DNA of 64,000 nt from USCg-Taylor sp050740455 (GTDB lineage: Bacteria; Pseudomonadota; Gammaproteobacteria; JACCXJ01), in contig JBOIDF010000001.1 in NCBI GenBank assembly GCA_050740455.1, positions 69,519 to 133,518 on the forward strand. Reading direction: 5' to 3'. The position numbers and the translations under genes are program-made. How positions within the stretch are numbered: the first letter of the stretch is position 1; the number at the start of each line of letters is the position of its first letter. This document shows positions 51,916 through 61,425 of this stretch, piece after piece. The notes beneath the pieces are model-generated. The model was given only the letters and a program-made list of their open reading frames with translations. It had not been told where the DNA came from and searched no databases.

Positions 51916-53229
51916 TTGTTCGAACGCCCCGGCAAAGGCGAGCGTGCGGTCCTAGTCCACTACACCGGTGGAACCCGCCGAGAGGACGAGACGCTAGACG
52001 AATTTAGAGATCTTGTTACCTCGGCAGGGGCTGCGTGCGCGGGCGTTGTCTTGGTGGCGCGGGACGCCCCCGATGCGAAATATCTTCTCGGCGCCGGTAA
52101 GGCCGAGGAGTTGAGCGCCCTCGTCACGGAGACCTGCGCGGAGGTCGTAATCGTAAACCGCGCAGTGAGCGCCGCCCAAGAGCGTAATCTAGAACGCTTC
52201 TTGGGTTGCCGGGTCGTCGATCGTACCGATCTCATCCTCGATATCTTCGCCCAGCGCGCGCGAACCTTCGAGGGCAAGCTGCAAGTTGAACTGGCGCAAC
52301 TTCAGCACCTCTCGACACGCCTGGTCCGAGGATGGAGTCACTTGGAACGCCAACGCGGCGGCATCGGGCTGCGCGGACCCGGCGAAACCCAATTAGAATC
52401 CGATCGGCGCTGGGTGCGGCAGCGCATTAAGCGGCTTACCCGCCAGCTTGAGGAGATACGCCAGCAACGCGAGTTGCAAGGCCGGGCGCGCCGCAACGCC
52501 GCCGTGCCGACCGTACTCTTGGTCGGATACACCAATGCCGGTAAATCGACCTTATTTAACCGCCTGACCGGTGCTTCGGTTTACGCCGCGGATACCCTGT
52601 TCGCCACCTTGGATCCGACCTTGCGGCGCTTAGAGGCGCCCTTAGCCGGCACGGTGGTTCTCGGGGACAGCGTCGGTTTCATCAAAGACCTCCCGCATGA
52701 ACTGGTGGCGGCGTTTCGCGCCACCTTGGAAGAGCTGCGGTACGCGGAGCTGCTCATCCATGTGATCGATGCCAGTCTGCCTACCGTGCAGAGAGACGAG
52801 CAGAGGCGGCAGGTAGCGCGGATCATAGGCGATCTCCAGGCGGACACCGTGCCGCAGATCGAGGCCTTCAACAAAATTGATCGCTGCCAGGCAGAGAGCG
52901 GCGCTTCCGCGCGCCGGCGCGAAGGCGATGGATCCATGCGGCGTGTGTGGATCTCCGCTGTCACCGGGGAAGGTCTGGACACCCTCAAGCAAGCCATCGG
53001 CGAGCACTTAGCCGGGGAGTGTTTCCGCGGATGGCTGCGACTGCCGGTTGCGGCGGCAAGACTGCGCGCGCGGCTCTACGCCGAAGGCGTTGTGCGCGGC
53101 GAACACGACGCACGCGAGGAGGGATGGTTGCTTGACATCGCAATGAGCCGGCGCCGCTTTGAAACCCTCTGCTGCAAGGATGGTGAGCCGGCGCCGATAA
53201 CTTGCGGCGGCATGCCGAGGCCCGTATGA
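51916..53229 (+). CDS. hflX: Ribosome-associated GTPase HflX
   Basis: A 437-aa GTPase that splits ribosomes under stress. N-terminal HflX domain with RVVDRTDLILDIFAQRA and GPGETQLE, then G1 GYTNAGKST, G3 DSVGFIKDLP and G4 FNKID. The start is a TTG at 51916 (TTGTTCGAACG), 30 bp after hfq. Confidence 0.95.
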   Translation: MFERPGKGERAVLVHYTGGTRREDETLDEFRDLVTSAGAACAGVVLVARDAPDAKYLLGAGKAEELSALVTETCAEVVIVNRAVSAAQERNLERFLGCRVVDRTDLILDIFAQRARTFEGKLQVELAQLQHLSTRLVRGWSHLERQRGGIGLRGPGETQLESDRRWVRQRIKRLTRQLEEIRQQRELQGRARRNAAVPTVLLVGYTNAGKSTLFNRLTGASVYAADTLFATLDPTLRRLEAPLAGTVVLGDSVGFIKDLPHELVAAFRATLEELRYAELLIHVIDASLPTVQRDEQRRQVARIIGDLQADTVPQIEAFNKIDRCQAESGASARRREGDGSMRRVWISAVTGEGLDTLKQAIGEHLAGECFRGWLRLPVAAARLRARLYAEGVVRGEHDAREEGWLLDIAMSRRRFETLCCKDGEPAPITCGGMPRPV

Positions 53230-53263
53230 TACCCACCCACATGAGCGCGCGGAGTGACTAACG

Positions 53264-54418
53264 ATGGCCTGGAATGAGCCGGGGGGCGGTAAGGACCGCG
53301 ACCCGTGGGGTAATCGCGGACGCCAGGGCGGCCCGCCCGATCTCGATGAGGTGATCCGTAAGCTGCAAGCAAAGCTCAAAGGGCTATTCGGTGGCGCCAC
53401 CGGGGGCGGAGGCGGTCCGGCCGGCGGCGCGCCGGCTCGGGGCACCTGGGCCGGCATTGCGCTTATCCTTGTGATCGTCATGGCTTGGAACATGGCGTAT
53501 GTGGTCAAGGCGCAGGAACAAGGCCTCGTGTTTCGCTTTGGCGCTTATGTCGCGAGCTTGGATCCGGGCTTGAGCGTCCGCTGGCCGAGACCCATCGAGC
53601 GCGTCGAGCTCGTCAATGTCGAGCAGACCCGTTCGATAGCTCACCAGGCGTCGATTCTCACCAAGGATGAAAATATTATTGATGTCGAGTTTACGGTTTT
53701 TTACCGCGTGAAGGACGTAAAGGATTACGCGTTTAACGTCATCGGTCCCGATCGCACGGTCGAGCAGGCGACGGAGAGCACGATACGCTCGGTTATCGGT
53801 AAAAATGCCATGGACTTTGTGCTCACCGCGGGACGCGGCGAGATAGCAAACCGAATACAAGTCGGGATCCAAAGTCTACTGGATATTTATCAGGCGGGGA
53901 TAATAGTCGCCAGCGTCAACATGCAAGCGGCGAAACCCCCCGAGGAGGTCAAGAGCGCCTTTGACGACGCCATCAAAGCACGCGAGGATGAACAACGTCA
54001 GATCAACGAAGCCGAGACCTATCGTAATGACATCATCCCCAAGGCGCGCGGTGCCGCAGCCCGCGTGTTGGCGGATGCGCACGCCTATAAGTCGAAGGTG
54101 ATCGCCGAGGCCGAAGGCGACGCCAGCCGCTTCGTACAGCTCTTGGTGGAATACGAAAAAGCGCCCCAGATCACCCGAGAGCGCTTATATCTCGAGGCCA
54201 TGGAATCGGTGCTCGCGAACGCGCCGAAGGTGTTATTGGATACCGAAGGCGGTAATAACCTCGTCTATTTACCGCTCGATAAACTATTCGAGCATCGAGC
54301 GCATGTAAATCCTCCCGCCGTTGTGACGGAATCGAACGCGCTCCCGGAGCCCGAGCCTTTGGTCTCCGAACGGGAGTTGCCGGAACAGGATGAGCGGCGG
54401 ATCCGCAGGACACGTTAA
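53264..54418 (+). CDS. hflK: FtsH regulator HflK
   Basis: A 384-aa SPFH/band-7 inner-membrane protein that cages FtsH together with HflC. Glycine-rich N-terminus (MAWNEPGGGKDRDPWG), membrane helix about 65-82, SPFH domain, and coiled-coil region with KARGAAARVLADAHAYKSKVIAEAEGDASRF. It overlaps hflC by one base (TAATG). Confidence 0.96.
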   Translation: MAWNEPGGGKDRDPWGNRGRQGGPPDLDEVIRKLQAKLKGLFGGATGGGGGPAGGAPARGTWAGIALILVIVMAWNMAYVVKAQEQGLVFRFGAYVASLDPGLSVRWPRPIERVELVNVEQTRSIAHQASILTKDENIIDVEFTVFYRVKDVKDYAFNVIGPDRTVEQATESTIRSVIGKNAMDFVLTAGRGEIANRIQVGIQSLLDIYQAGIIVASVNMQAAKPPEEVKSAFDDAIKAREDEQRQINEAETYRNDIIPKARGAAARVLADAHAYKSKVIAEAEGDASRFVQLLVEYEKAPQITRERLYLEAMESVLANAPKVLLDTEGGNNLVYLPLDKLFEHRAHVNPPAVVTESNALPEPEPLVSERELPEQDERRIRRTR

Positions 54419-55281
54419 TGCTTGGCGCTAAGATTATAGTACCGCTGGTGCTGATCGCGATTATAGGCTGGTTCTCGCTTTTCACCGTGGACCAGCGGGA
54501 GTATGCGATTCTTTTCAGGTTCCAGGAAATACAGCGTTCGGATTACGAGCCCGGATTGCATTTCATGATCCCGGTGGTGAACACGGTGCTTAAATTCCCG
54601 AAGCGTTTGATGTATCTAGAATCGGAGCCGTTGCGGTTCCTTACCAAGGAGAAAAAAGACGTCATCGTCGATTCGTTCGTGAAGTGGAAGATCGAAAACG
54701 TGGAAACCTACTATAAACGCACCCGGGGTGACGAGACCGTCGCTCGCGAGCTCTTGTTTCAGCAAATAAACGATAGTCTGCGCGCGGAGTTCGGTAAGCG
54801 CACCGTGCAAGAAGTCGTGGCCGGTCATCGCGGCGACGTCACCAACATCGTAACCGCAGCCGTGCGCGAGAAGGGGTATGGGCTCGGCGTGAGGGTGGTG
54901 GATGTGCGCACGAAGCGCATCAACCTTCCCGAAGAAGTGAGCAGCGCGGTGTATGATCGCATGCGCGCCGAGCGCGGGCGGGTCGCGCGCCAGCTTCGCT
55001 CCGAAGGGGCCGAGGCAGCGGAGCGCATTCGCGCCGCCGCGGACCGTGATCGCACGGTGATCTTGGCGGAGGCTTACCGGGAAGCGGAACAGACCCGCGG
55101 CGAGGGAGACGCTACGTCCGCCGAGACGTACGCTGGCGGCTACGGACGCAACGAAGAGTTTTATTCGTTTTACCGTAGCCTCAACGCTTACAAGAAAAGC
55201 TTCGGCAAGAACCAGGATATTTTATTGCTCGATCCGACGTCGGATTTCTTCAATTATTTTAAGAGCCCGGCAAACCCATAA
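54418..55281 (+). CDS. hflC: FtsH regulator HflC
   Basis: A 287-aa partner of HflK with an N-terminal membrane anchor (residues 4-21) and band-7 domain (VDQREYAILFRFQEIQRSDYEPGLHFMIP), then a helical part ending in FYRSLNAYKKSFGKNQDILLLDP. Complete and in the usual order. Confidence 0.96.
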   Translation: MLGAKIIVPLVLIAIIGWFSLFTVDQREYAILFRFQEIQRSDYEPGLHFMIPVVNTVLKFPKRLMYLESEPLRFLTKEKKDVIVDSFVKWKIENVETYYKRTRGDETVARELLFQQINDSLRAEFGKRTVQEVVAGHRGDVTNIVTAAVREKGYGLGVRVVDVRTKRINLPEEVSSAVYDRMRAERGRVARQLRSEGAEAAERIRAAADRDRTVILAEAYREAEQTRGEGDATSAETYAGGYGRNEEFYSFYRSLNAYKKSFGKNQDILLLDPTSDFFNYFKSPANP

Positions 55282-55357
55282 GCGCCGCTTTCGCCGCCCC
55301 TCCCGTCCCCCATCGGCGCCGGACCCGTCCGGGAGCTAAGGCACGGTTAGCGCTGTG

Positions 55358-55543
55358 ATGTGGCAAGAATTCGCGGTTGCCTTTGGCCTGATGCTGGTCC
55401 TCGAAGGCATCGCCCCTTTTTTGAATCCCGACGCCTTTCGGCGCTTCATGGCGCAAGCGGCTCGCTTAGACGATGCGACCTTACGCTTCGCGGGGCTGAC
55501 CTGCATGCTGCTCGGCGTCTTGGTCCTTGTCGGGTTTCATTGA
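55358..55543 (+). CDS. DUF2065 small membrane protein
   Basis: A 61-aa protein with two hydrophobic helices. WQEFAVAFGLMLVLEGIAPFLNPDAFRRFM and LRFAGLTCMLLGVLVLVGF match the DUF2065 family found after hflC. ATG at 55358; an adjacent GTG at 55355 is possible. Function unknown. Confidence 0.9.
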   Translation: MWQEFAVAFGLMLVLEGIAPFLNPDAFRRFMAQAARLDDATLRFAGLTCMLLGVLVLVGFH

Positions 55544-55547
55544 GCCC

Positions 55548-56738
55548 ATGGTGCTAGAGGACCGCTGGCTCCTGCCCGAGGGCGTAGATGAGGTATTACC
55601 TCCCCAAGCCGAGCACCTCGAGGCGTTACGCCGCAGGATCCTCGATCTCTTCCGTAGCTGGGGTTACGACTTGGTCATTCCCCCGCTCATCGAATATTTG
55701 GAATCCCTGTTGACGGGGGTGGGGCATGATCTGGATCTCCAGACCTTTAAGCTTACCGATCAACTGACCGGCCGGCTCATGGGCGTGCGGGCCGACATGA
55801 CCCCGCAGGTCGCGCGTATCGACGCCCATCGCTTGCGACGCGATGCACCCACGCGCTTGTGCTATCTCGGACCCGTGCTGCATACCTTGCCGAATTCCTT
55901 CGCGGGATCCCGTAATCCCTTTCAGATAGGAGCGGAGCTTTACGGGCATCGCGGTTTAGAAAGCGATGTCGAGGTGATGTGCCTCATGCTCGACACCCTG
56001 ACCGCGGCGGGCTTCGATTCGGTGCTCTTGGATCTTGGCCACATGGGCATTTTTCGCGGTCTCTCGCGGCAGGCCGCGCTTGATCGCGATCAGGAAAGCA
56101 CCTTATTTGATGCCTTACAGCGCAAGGCTTGTCCGGAGATCAACCGTTATTTAAACGATTGGAGCATCGCTCCGCGGGCCGCCGGGTTGATGGCCGCGCT
56201 CCCTGCGCTTAACGGCGAGGAATCGATCTTGGCGCAGGCCCAAGAGGTCTTCGCCGGCACCAGCCAGAGCGTCATCGAGGCGCTTGCCGAATTGCGGGAA
56301 ATCGCGCGTCTCCTCGCAGAGCGCGCGCCCGCCGTCGAGCTGCATTTTGACCTCGCGGAACTGCGCGGTTATCACTACCATACCGGGGTGATATTCGCGG
56401 CCTATGTCCCGGGTCAGGGCCAGGCCCTCGCGAAGGGTGGCAGGTACGACGATATCGGCCGCGTCTTCGGCAGGGCGCGGCCGGCGACCGGCTTTAGCAC
56501 CGATCTGAAACTGCTGATTGGATCGGGCGCCGCTGCCGGGGCGGCGCAAGACGCGGTGTTCGCGCCCTGGTCAGGAGATGTCCGCTTGGCCGCGGCCGTC
56601 GCGGAGCTAAGGCGAGGCGGCCGGCGCGTGGTCTACGCCTTGCCCGGCCAGGCCGGGAGCGCCGCTGAGCTCGGGTGTAACAAAGCGTTGAACTGCATAG
56701 ACGGTCGGTGGCAGGTGACCGATGTCCCACAAGGGTAG
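55548..56738 (+). CDS. hisZ: ATP phosphoribosyltransferase regulatory subunit HisZ
   Basis: A 396-aa histidyl-tRNA-synthetase paralogue that activates the short HisG. WLLPEGVDEVLPPQAEHLEALRRRILDLFRSWGYDLVIPP, then LTGRLMGVRADMTPQVARI. It lacks the tRNA-binding C-terminus of HisS, and the order hflC-DUF2065-hisZ-purA is typical. ATG at 55548, 4 bp after the DUF2065 stop. Confidence 0.94.
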   Translation: MVLEDRWLLPEGVDEVLPPQAEHLEALRRRILDLFRSWGYDLVIPPLIEYLESLLTGVGHDLDLQTFKLTDQLTGRLMGVRADMTPQVARIDAHRLRRDAPTRLCYLGPVLHTLPNSFAGSRNPFQIGAELYGHRGLESDVEVMCLMLDTLTAAGFDSVLLDLGHMGIFRGLSRQAALDRDQESTLFDALQRKACPEINRYLNDWSIAPRAAGLMAALPALNGEESILAQAQEVFAGTSQSVIEALAELREIARLLAERAPAVELHFDLAELRGYHYHTGVIFAAYVPGQGQALAKGGRYDDIGRVFGRARPATGFSTDLKLLIGSGAAAGAAQDAVFAPWSGDVRLAAAVAELRRGGRRVVYALPGQAGSAAELGCNKALNCIDGRWQVTDVPQG

Positions 56739-56760
56739 GAAATAGCATAGGACGCCCGTC

Positions 56761-58053
56761 ATGGGGAAAAGGCTCGTGGTCATCGGCACGCAATGGGGCG
56801 ATGAGGGCAAGGGCAAGATCGTCGATCTCCTTACCGAGCGCGTCGCTGCCGTCGCGCGCTTCCAGGGCGGTCATAACGCGGGGCACACCGTCGTCATCGG
56901 CGGGACTAAAACCATCCTGCACTTGATCCCATCAGGCATATTGCGCCCCGATGTCCAGTGTCTCATCGGTAACGGCGTGGTTGTCTCGCCCCAAGCGCTG
57001 CTCGAAGAAATCGCGCGGCTCGAGCAGATGGGTATCGCGGCGCGCGCGCGTCTGAAAGTCAGCGAAGCCTGTCCCCTCATCCTTCCCTATCACGTTGAGC
57101 TCGACATCGCGCGCGAGAAAGCCCGGGGTAATGCCGCGCTCGGAACCACGGGACGGGGCATCGGACCGGCCTATGAAGACAAGGTCGCGCGCCGCGCCGT
57201 GCGCATGGGGGACCTACGCCACCGCGAGCGGTTTGCGGCCAAGCTCGGGGAAGTTCTCGATTTTCATAATTTCGTGCTCAAGCATTACTATCAATGCAAG
57301 CCGCTCGATTTCCAGGCGCTCCTCGATGAGCACCTCGGCTATGCCGAGGAGCTTATCCCGCTCACGGCCGATGTCACGGGGCTGCTGAACGATTATCAGC
57401 GCCGTGATGAAAACGTGTTATTCGAAGGGGCGCAGGGTACGCTCCTCGACATCGACCACGGCACCTATCCCTATGTAACCTCTTCCAATACCACGGCCGG
57501 CGGTGCGGCCACGGGGACGGGGGTGGGTCCGCGCTGTTTCGATTACGTGCTCGGTATTACCAAAGCCTATACGACGCGCGTCGGATCCGGCCCGTTTCCG
57601 ACCGAGCTCGCCGATGAGATGGGCGAGTATCTCGCGCGCCGGGGCCACGAGTTCGGGGCCACTACCGGGCGCCGCCGCCGTTGCGGTTGGTTTGACGCCG
57701 TACCGCTGCGGCGATCGTGTCAGATCAACAGCATCTCCGGGCTATGCATCACCAAGCTCGATGTTCTCGACCGCTTAGACACGATTCGGGTATGTGTGGG
57801 CTACAACTACGAAGGCGGGCTGCGGTCGACGCCGCCGGCCGGCGCGGAGGCTTTCGCGCACTGCGAGCCTGTCTACGAGGATCTGCCCGGCTGGCGCGCA
57901 TCGACGGAAGGGATCACCTCTTACTCCGAGCTGCCCGATAATGCCAAGGCTTATCTTGAGCGCTTGACCGCAATCACCGAGACCTCCATCGATATGATCT
58001 CGACCGGGCCGGAGCGCTCGGCGACCATCGTGCTAAAAAAGTTGTTGGATTGA
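56761..58053 (+). CDS. purA: Adenylosuccinate synthetase
   Basis: A 430-aa enzyme, first committed step from IMP to AMP. GTP site GTQWGDEGKGKIVDLL, catalytic GHNAGHTVVIGG, LEGAQGTLLDIDHGTYPYVTSS-like FEGAQGTLLDIDHG, and TTGRRRRCGWFDAV. Length equals E. coli PurA. Confidence 0.97.
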   Translation: MGKRLVVIGTQWGDEGKGKIVDLLTERVAAVARFQGGHNAGHTVVIGGTKTILHLIPSGILRPDVQCLIGNGVVVSPQALLEEIARLEQMGIAARARLKVSEACPLILPYHVELDIAREKARGNAALGTTGRGIGPAYEDKVARRAVRMGDLRHRERFAAKLGEVLDFHNFVLKHYYQCKPLDFQALLDEHLGYAEELIPLTADVTGLLNDYQRRDENVLFEGAQGTLLDIDHGTYPYVTSSNTTAGGAATGTGVGPRCFDYVLGITKAYTTRVGSGPFPTELADEMGEYLARRGHEFGATTGRRRRCGWFDAVPLRRSCQINSISGLCITKLDVLDRLDTIRVCVGYNYEGGLRSTPPAGAEAFAHCEPVYEDLPGWRASTEGITSYSELPDNAKAYLERLTAITETSIDMISTGPERSATIVLKKLLD

Positions 58054-58068
58054 TTAGCTAAAGAACGA

Positions 58069-58155
58069 TGGTGCCGAGGAGAGGACTTGAACCTCCACAG
58101 GGTTGCCCCCACAAGGACCTGAACCTTGCGCGTCTGCCAATTTCGCCACCTCGGC
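58069..58155 (-). tRNA. tRNA-Leu (CAG)
   Basis: An 87-nt class-II tRNA on the reverse strand. Acceptor GCCGAGG with matching 3' side, anticodon loop TTCAGGT (anticodon CAG) between CAAGG and CCTTG, a long variable arm and encoded CCA. It lies between purA and rnr. Confidence 0.96.
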
Positions 58156-58195
58156 GAGGGAGTCGGCAATCTACCGAAGCCACAATGGGTAGTCA

Positions 58196-60370
58196 ATGAG
58201 AAAAAAAAAGCGGCGCATCGAAGACCCCCACGCGGAACGGGAGGCCGAGCGATACGAAAAGCCCATCCCGAGCCGCGAGTTGATTTTACATTACCTCGGC
58301 GATTGCAGCGGACCGAAGACGCATAAGCATATCGCGCGCGATCTCGAGGTCGTCACGCCGGAGGGATTGCAGGCCCTGGCGCGGCGGCTCAAGGCCATGG
58401 AACGCGAAGGCCAAGTGATCCGCAACCGCCGAGAAGCCTACGGTCCGGTGGCCAAGTTGGACCTGCTGCCGGGGCGGGTGACGGCTCATCCCGATGGCTA
58501 TGGCTTTCTGCTGCGCGAAGATGGCGGCGAAGACGTGTTCCTCTCCGGCCGGCAAATGCGCAGCTTGCTCCATGGCGATCGCGCCGTGGTACGCGTGGTC
58601 GCCAAGGATCGCCGCGGCCGCACCGAGGGCGCCCTCGTCGAAGTTTTGGAACGGGCCAACCAGCGCTTGGTCGGCCGCTTCTTCAATGAGGGAGGCGTGG
58701 CTTTCGTCGCCCCCGACAATAAACGCTTCCATCAAGATATCTTGATCCCCGGCGATGCCGCGGCGGGTGCCCAGCACGGTCAGATCGTCATGGTCGATAT
58801 CGTGCGCCAACCCGACTGGCGGCGTCAGCCGATCGGCCGGGTGAGCGAAATCCTGGGAAATCACATGGCGCCCGGGATGGAGATCGACATCGCCATCCGC
58901 GCCTACGATCTGCCGCATACCTGGCCCGAGACAGTGCTCGCCGAGACAGCCGGTCTCGGCAAGGCGGTGCGCGCGCGGGACCGGGCCGGCCGAATGGACT
59001 TGCGATCGCTGCCTTTGGTCACGATTGATGGAGAGGACGCGCGCGATTTCGATGATGCCGTCTATTGCGAGCGTACCGCGCGCGGCTGGCGCCTGCTGGT
59101 CGCGATCGCCGATGTGGCGCACTACGTCCCACCAGGCTCGGTGCTCGATCTCGAGGCTCATCTTCGGGGCACGTCGGTTTATTTCCCCGACCGGGTGATC
59201 CCGATGTTGCCCGAGGCGCTGTCGAACGGCCTCTGCTCCCTGAACCCGGAGGTTGATCGCTTGTGCCTGGTATGCGAAATCGACGTCGGGGCGCGCGGGG
59301 GTGTTCAGTCCTATCGATTTCGCAAAGCGCTCATGCGCTCCGCCGCGCGTTTGACCTATCACGAGGTCAATGGCATCGCGGTCGAGCGTCAACGCGCGTT
59401 GCGAAATCGCTATCGCGGGTTAGCGCCCCATCTCGATGAGCTTTACGCACTCTACCGTCAGCTCCGCCGGCGGCGCGATGCACGCGGGGCCATCGATTTC
59501 GAGTCCACCGAAACCAAGATTGTTTTCGACGCCGCGCGAAAAATCGAGCGCATTGTCCCCACGGTTCGCAACGATGCCCACCGCCTCATCGAAGAGTGCA
59601 TGATCGCCGCCAACGTCGCTGCGGCGGAGTTCCTCGAAGAACGTGGGCTGCCGTGCCTGTACCGCATTCACGAACCGCCGGCGCGGGAAAAGCTCGATGA
59701 TCTGCGCACCTTTCTCGGTGAGCTTGGGCTCAGCCTCGGTGGCGGGGCGCAACCCGAACCGCGCGATTACGCGGCTCTGCTCGCGGAAACCGCGGAGCGG
59801 CCGGATGCGCATTTGATTCAAACGCTGATGCTGAGGAGCTTGCGGCTGGCGGTATATAACCCGGTGAACGCCGGGCATTTCGGTCTCGCCCACGGCGCCT
59901 ACACGCATTTTACCTCCCCCATCCGGCGCTATCCGGACCTCTTGGTCCACCGCGCGATTCACCACCTGCTGGAGAACAAACCAGCCTTGGAGTTCCGTTA
60001 TGGGGCAGAGCAATTGAGAAGCCTCGGTGATCATTGCAGCCTGACCGAGCGGCGTGCCGATGAGGCGACGCGCGATGCGGTGGCGTGGCTCAAGTGCGAG
60101 TTCATGCAAGATAAGATCGGCGAGGTATACGCGGGCATCATCACGGCGGTGACGGGTTTCGGCTTCTTCGTGGAGCTCAAGGACATCTACGTGGAAGGCT
60201 TGGTGCACGTCACCTCCTTAAAGAACGATTACTACCATCATGATCCGCTGCGCCATGAGCTTCGGGGCGAGCACGGTAAACGCAGTTACCGGATCGCGAC
60301 GGAGGTATCGGTGCGCGTCGTACGCGTGGACCTCGATGGCCGGCGTATTGACTTCGATCTCGTGCCATGA
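58196..60370 (+). CDS. rnr: Ribonuclease R
   Basis: A 724-aa 3'-5' exoribonuclease for structured RNA. Winged-helix N-terminus, two cold-shock domains, the RNB catalytic domain with the acidic cluster TIDGEDARDFDDAVYCE, and a C-terminal S1 domain (GEVYAGIITAVTGFGFFVEL). The lysine-rich tail is shorter than in E. coli (813 aa). The coding start contains nine consecutive A residues. Confidence 0.96.
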   Translation: MRKKKRRIEDPHAEREAERYEKPIPSRELILHYLGDCSGPKTHKHIARDLEVVTPEGLQALARRLKAMEREGQVIRNRREAYGPVAKLDLLPGRVTAHPDGYGFLLREDGGEDVFLSGRQMRSLLHGDRAVVRVVAKDRRGRTEGALVEVLERANQRLVGRFFNEGGVAFVAPDNKRFHQDILIPGDAAAGAQHGQIVMVDIVRQPDWRRQPIGRVSEILGNHMAPGMEIDIAIRAYDLPHTWPETVLAETAGLGKAVRARDRAGRMDLRSLPLVTIDGEDARDFDDAVYCERTARGWRLLVAIADVAHYVPPGSVLDLEAHLRGTSVYFPDRVIPMLPEALSNGLCSLNPEVDRLCLVCEIDVGARGGVQSYRFRKALMRSAARLTYHEVNGIAVERQRALRNRYRGLAPHLDELYALYRQLRRRRDARGAIDFESTETKIVFDAARKIERIVPTVRNDAHRLIEECMIAANVAAAEFLEERGLPCLYRIHEPPAREKLDDLRTFLGELGLSLGGGAQPEPRDYAALLAETAERPDAHLIQTLMLRSLRLAVYNPVNAGHFGLAHGAYTHFTSPIRRYPDLLVHRAIHHLLENKPALEFRYGAEQLRSLGDHCSLTERRADEATRDAVAWLKCEFMQDKIGEVYAGIITAVTGFGFFVELKDIYVEGLVHVTSLKNDYYHHDPLRHELRGEHGKRSYRIATEVSVRVVRVDLDGRRIDFDLVP

Positions 60371-60408
60371 TCCCGAAACGGGTATAACGCAAACCGGACG
60401 CGGCTATC

Positions 60409-61185
60409 ATGTCCAGGCGGGGGGCGCGGGATGGGGCCGGGCGGGACCTTATCGTCTGCGGGATCCACGCGGTGCGCCAAGTCTTGGCGGACGCGCCCGA
60501 GCGCGCGCTCGAGCTATGGATCGAGACCGGCCCGCCGAATCCACGCCTGCGAGATCTCCTGAAACTCGCGGCCCAACATGGGCTCGCCGTGCAGCGAGCG
60601 GCCGCGCGAACGCTCGATCGGCTAGCGGCAGGCGTTCGCCATCAGGGGACGGTCTTACGCTGCCGTCATCCGCAGGCGCCGGCCGCGCGGGACCTAAAAA
60701 CGCTGCTGGCCGAAGGCACGGCGCCGCCGCTACTGCTGGTGCTCGATGGGGTCCAGGATCCGCACAACCTGGGCGCATGCCTGCGCACTGCCGATGGCGC
60801 CGGTGCCCATGCCGTGATCGTGCCGCTCCACCGGGCGGTGGGACTGACCGCGGCGGTGCAAAAGGTCGCCAGCGGAGCGGCGGCGACGGTGCCCTTGATT
60901 CAGGTCGGAAACCTCGCGGCGGCGCTCGAGGAGATGAAAGAGTTGGGCCTGCAGGTCATCGGGACTGGCGGGGAAGCCAGCGACAGCCTATTCGGTTTGG
61001 ATTTGCGCGGACCGACGGCCTTGGTGATGGGGGGAGAAGAAAAAGGCCTCCGGCGCTTAACCCGCGAGCGTTGCGATCGCCTCGTACACATTCCCATGGC
61101 CGGCGCGATCGAGAGCCTGAACGTCTCCGTCGCCGCCGGGATCTGCCTCTACGAAGCCGTGCGGCAGCGATCGGGGCTGCTATAA
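60409..61185 (+). CDS. rlmB: 23S rRNA 2'-O-methyltransferase RlmB
   Basis: A 258-aa SPOUT methyltransferase that modifies Gm2251. N-terminal substrate-binding domain (LIVCGIHAVRQVLADAPERALELWIE) and SpoU domain with VLDGVQDPHNLGACLRTADGAGAHAVI, VMGGEEKGLRRLTRERCD and IPMAGAIESLNVSVAAGICLYE. It follows rnr as in E. coli and is the last housekeeping gene before the cassette array. Confidence 0.96.
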   Translation: MSRRGARDGAGRDLIVCGIHAVRQVLADAPERALELWIETGPPNPRLRDLLKLAAQHGLAVQRAAARTLDRLAAGVRHQGTVLRCRHPQAPAARDLKTLLAEGTAPPLLLVLDGVQDPHNLGACLRTADGAGAHAVIVPLHRAVGLTAAVQKVASGAAATVPLIQVGNLAAALEEMKELGLQVIGTGGEASDSLFGLDLRGPTALVMGGEEKGLRRLTRERCDRLVHIPMAGAIESLNVSVAAGICLYEAVRQRSGLL

Positions 61186-61250
61186 TGTTTCAGACGAAGC
61201 GTCGCTCGCACCTGTTCGAGAAGGTGCGGTTTGGTAGGCAGAAGAATGAG

Positions 61251-61342
61251 ATCTAACTGGAGGCTGTCAATAGAGGTCCATATCTACCGAGCCTGCCGGC
61301 TCCCGAGTATTGGCGCCGAGGATGGTCTACGTCAAGTTAGGC
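61251..61342 (+). other. Left end of cassette array, possible attI or degenerate attC
   Basis: ATCTAAC at 61251 and GTTAGGC at 61336 have the spacing of attC ends, but the inner arms do not pair as they do in the other four sites. It may be an attI remnant or only a recombined end. A six-base-stem hairpin (61208-61227) follows rlmB. Confidence 0.4.
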
Positions 61343-61425
61343 GTGAGAACTTCGAGAAAGCCACACCTCGGAGGCACACCTCACTTCAGGCCAATCAAGG
61401 CCCCAAAATACAAAAGGAGGATCAC

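Noticed and set aside
61251..61342. Fifth attC at the left end of the array
   Set aside because: The outer cores fit, but the inner arms do not pair and the left core does not match any cassette start. It is reported only as a possible attI or degenerate end.
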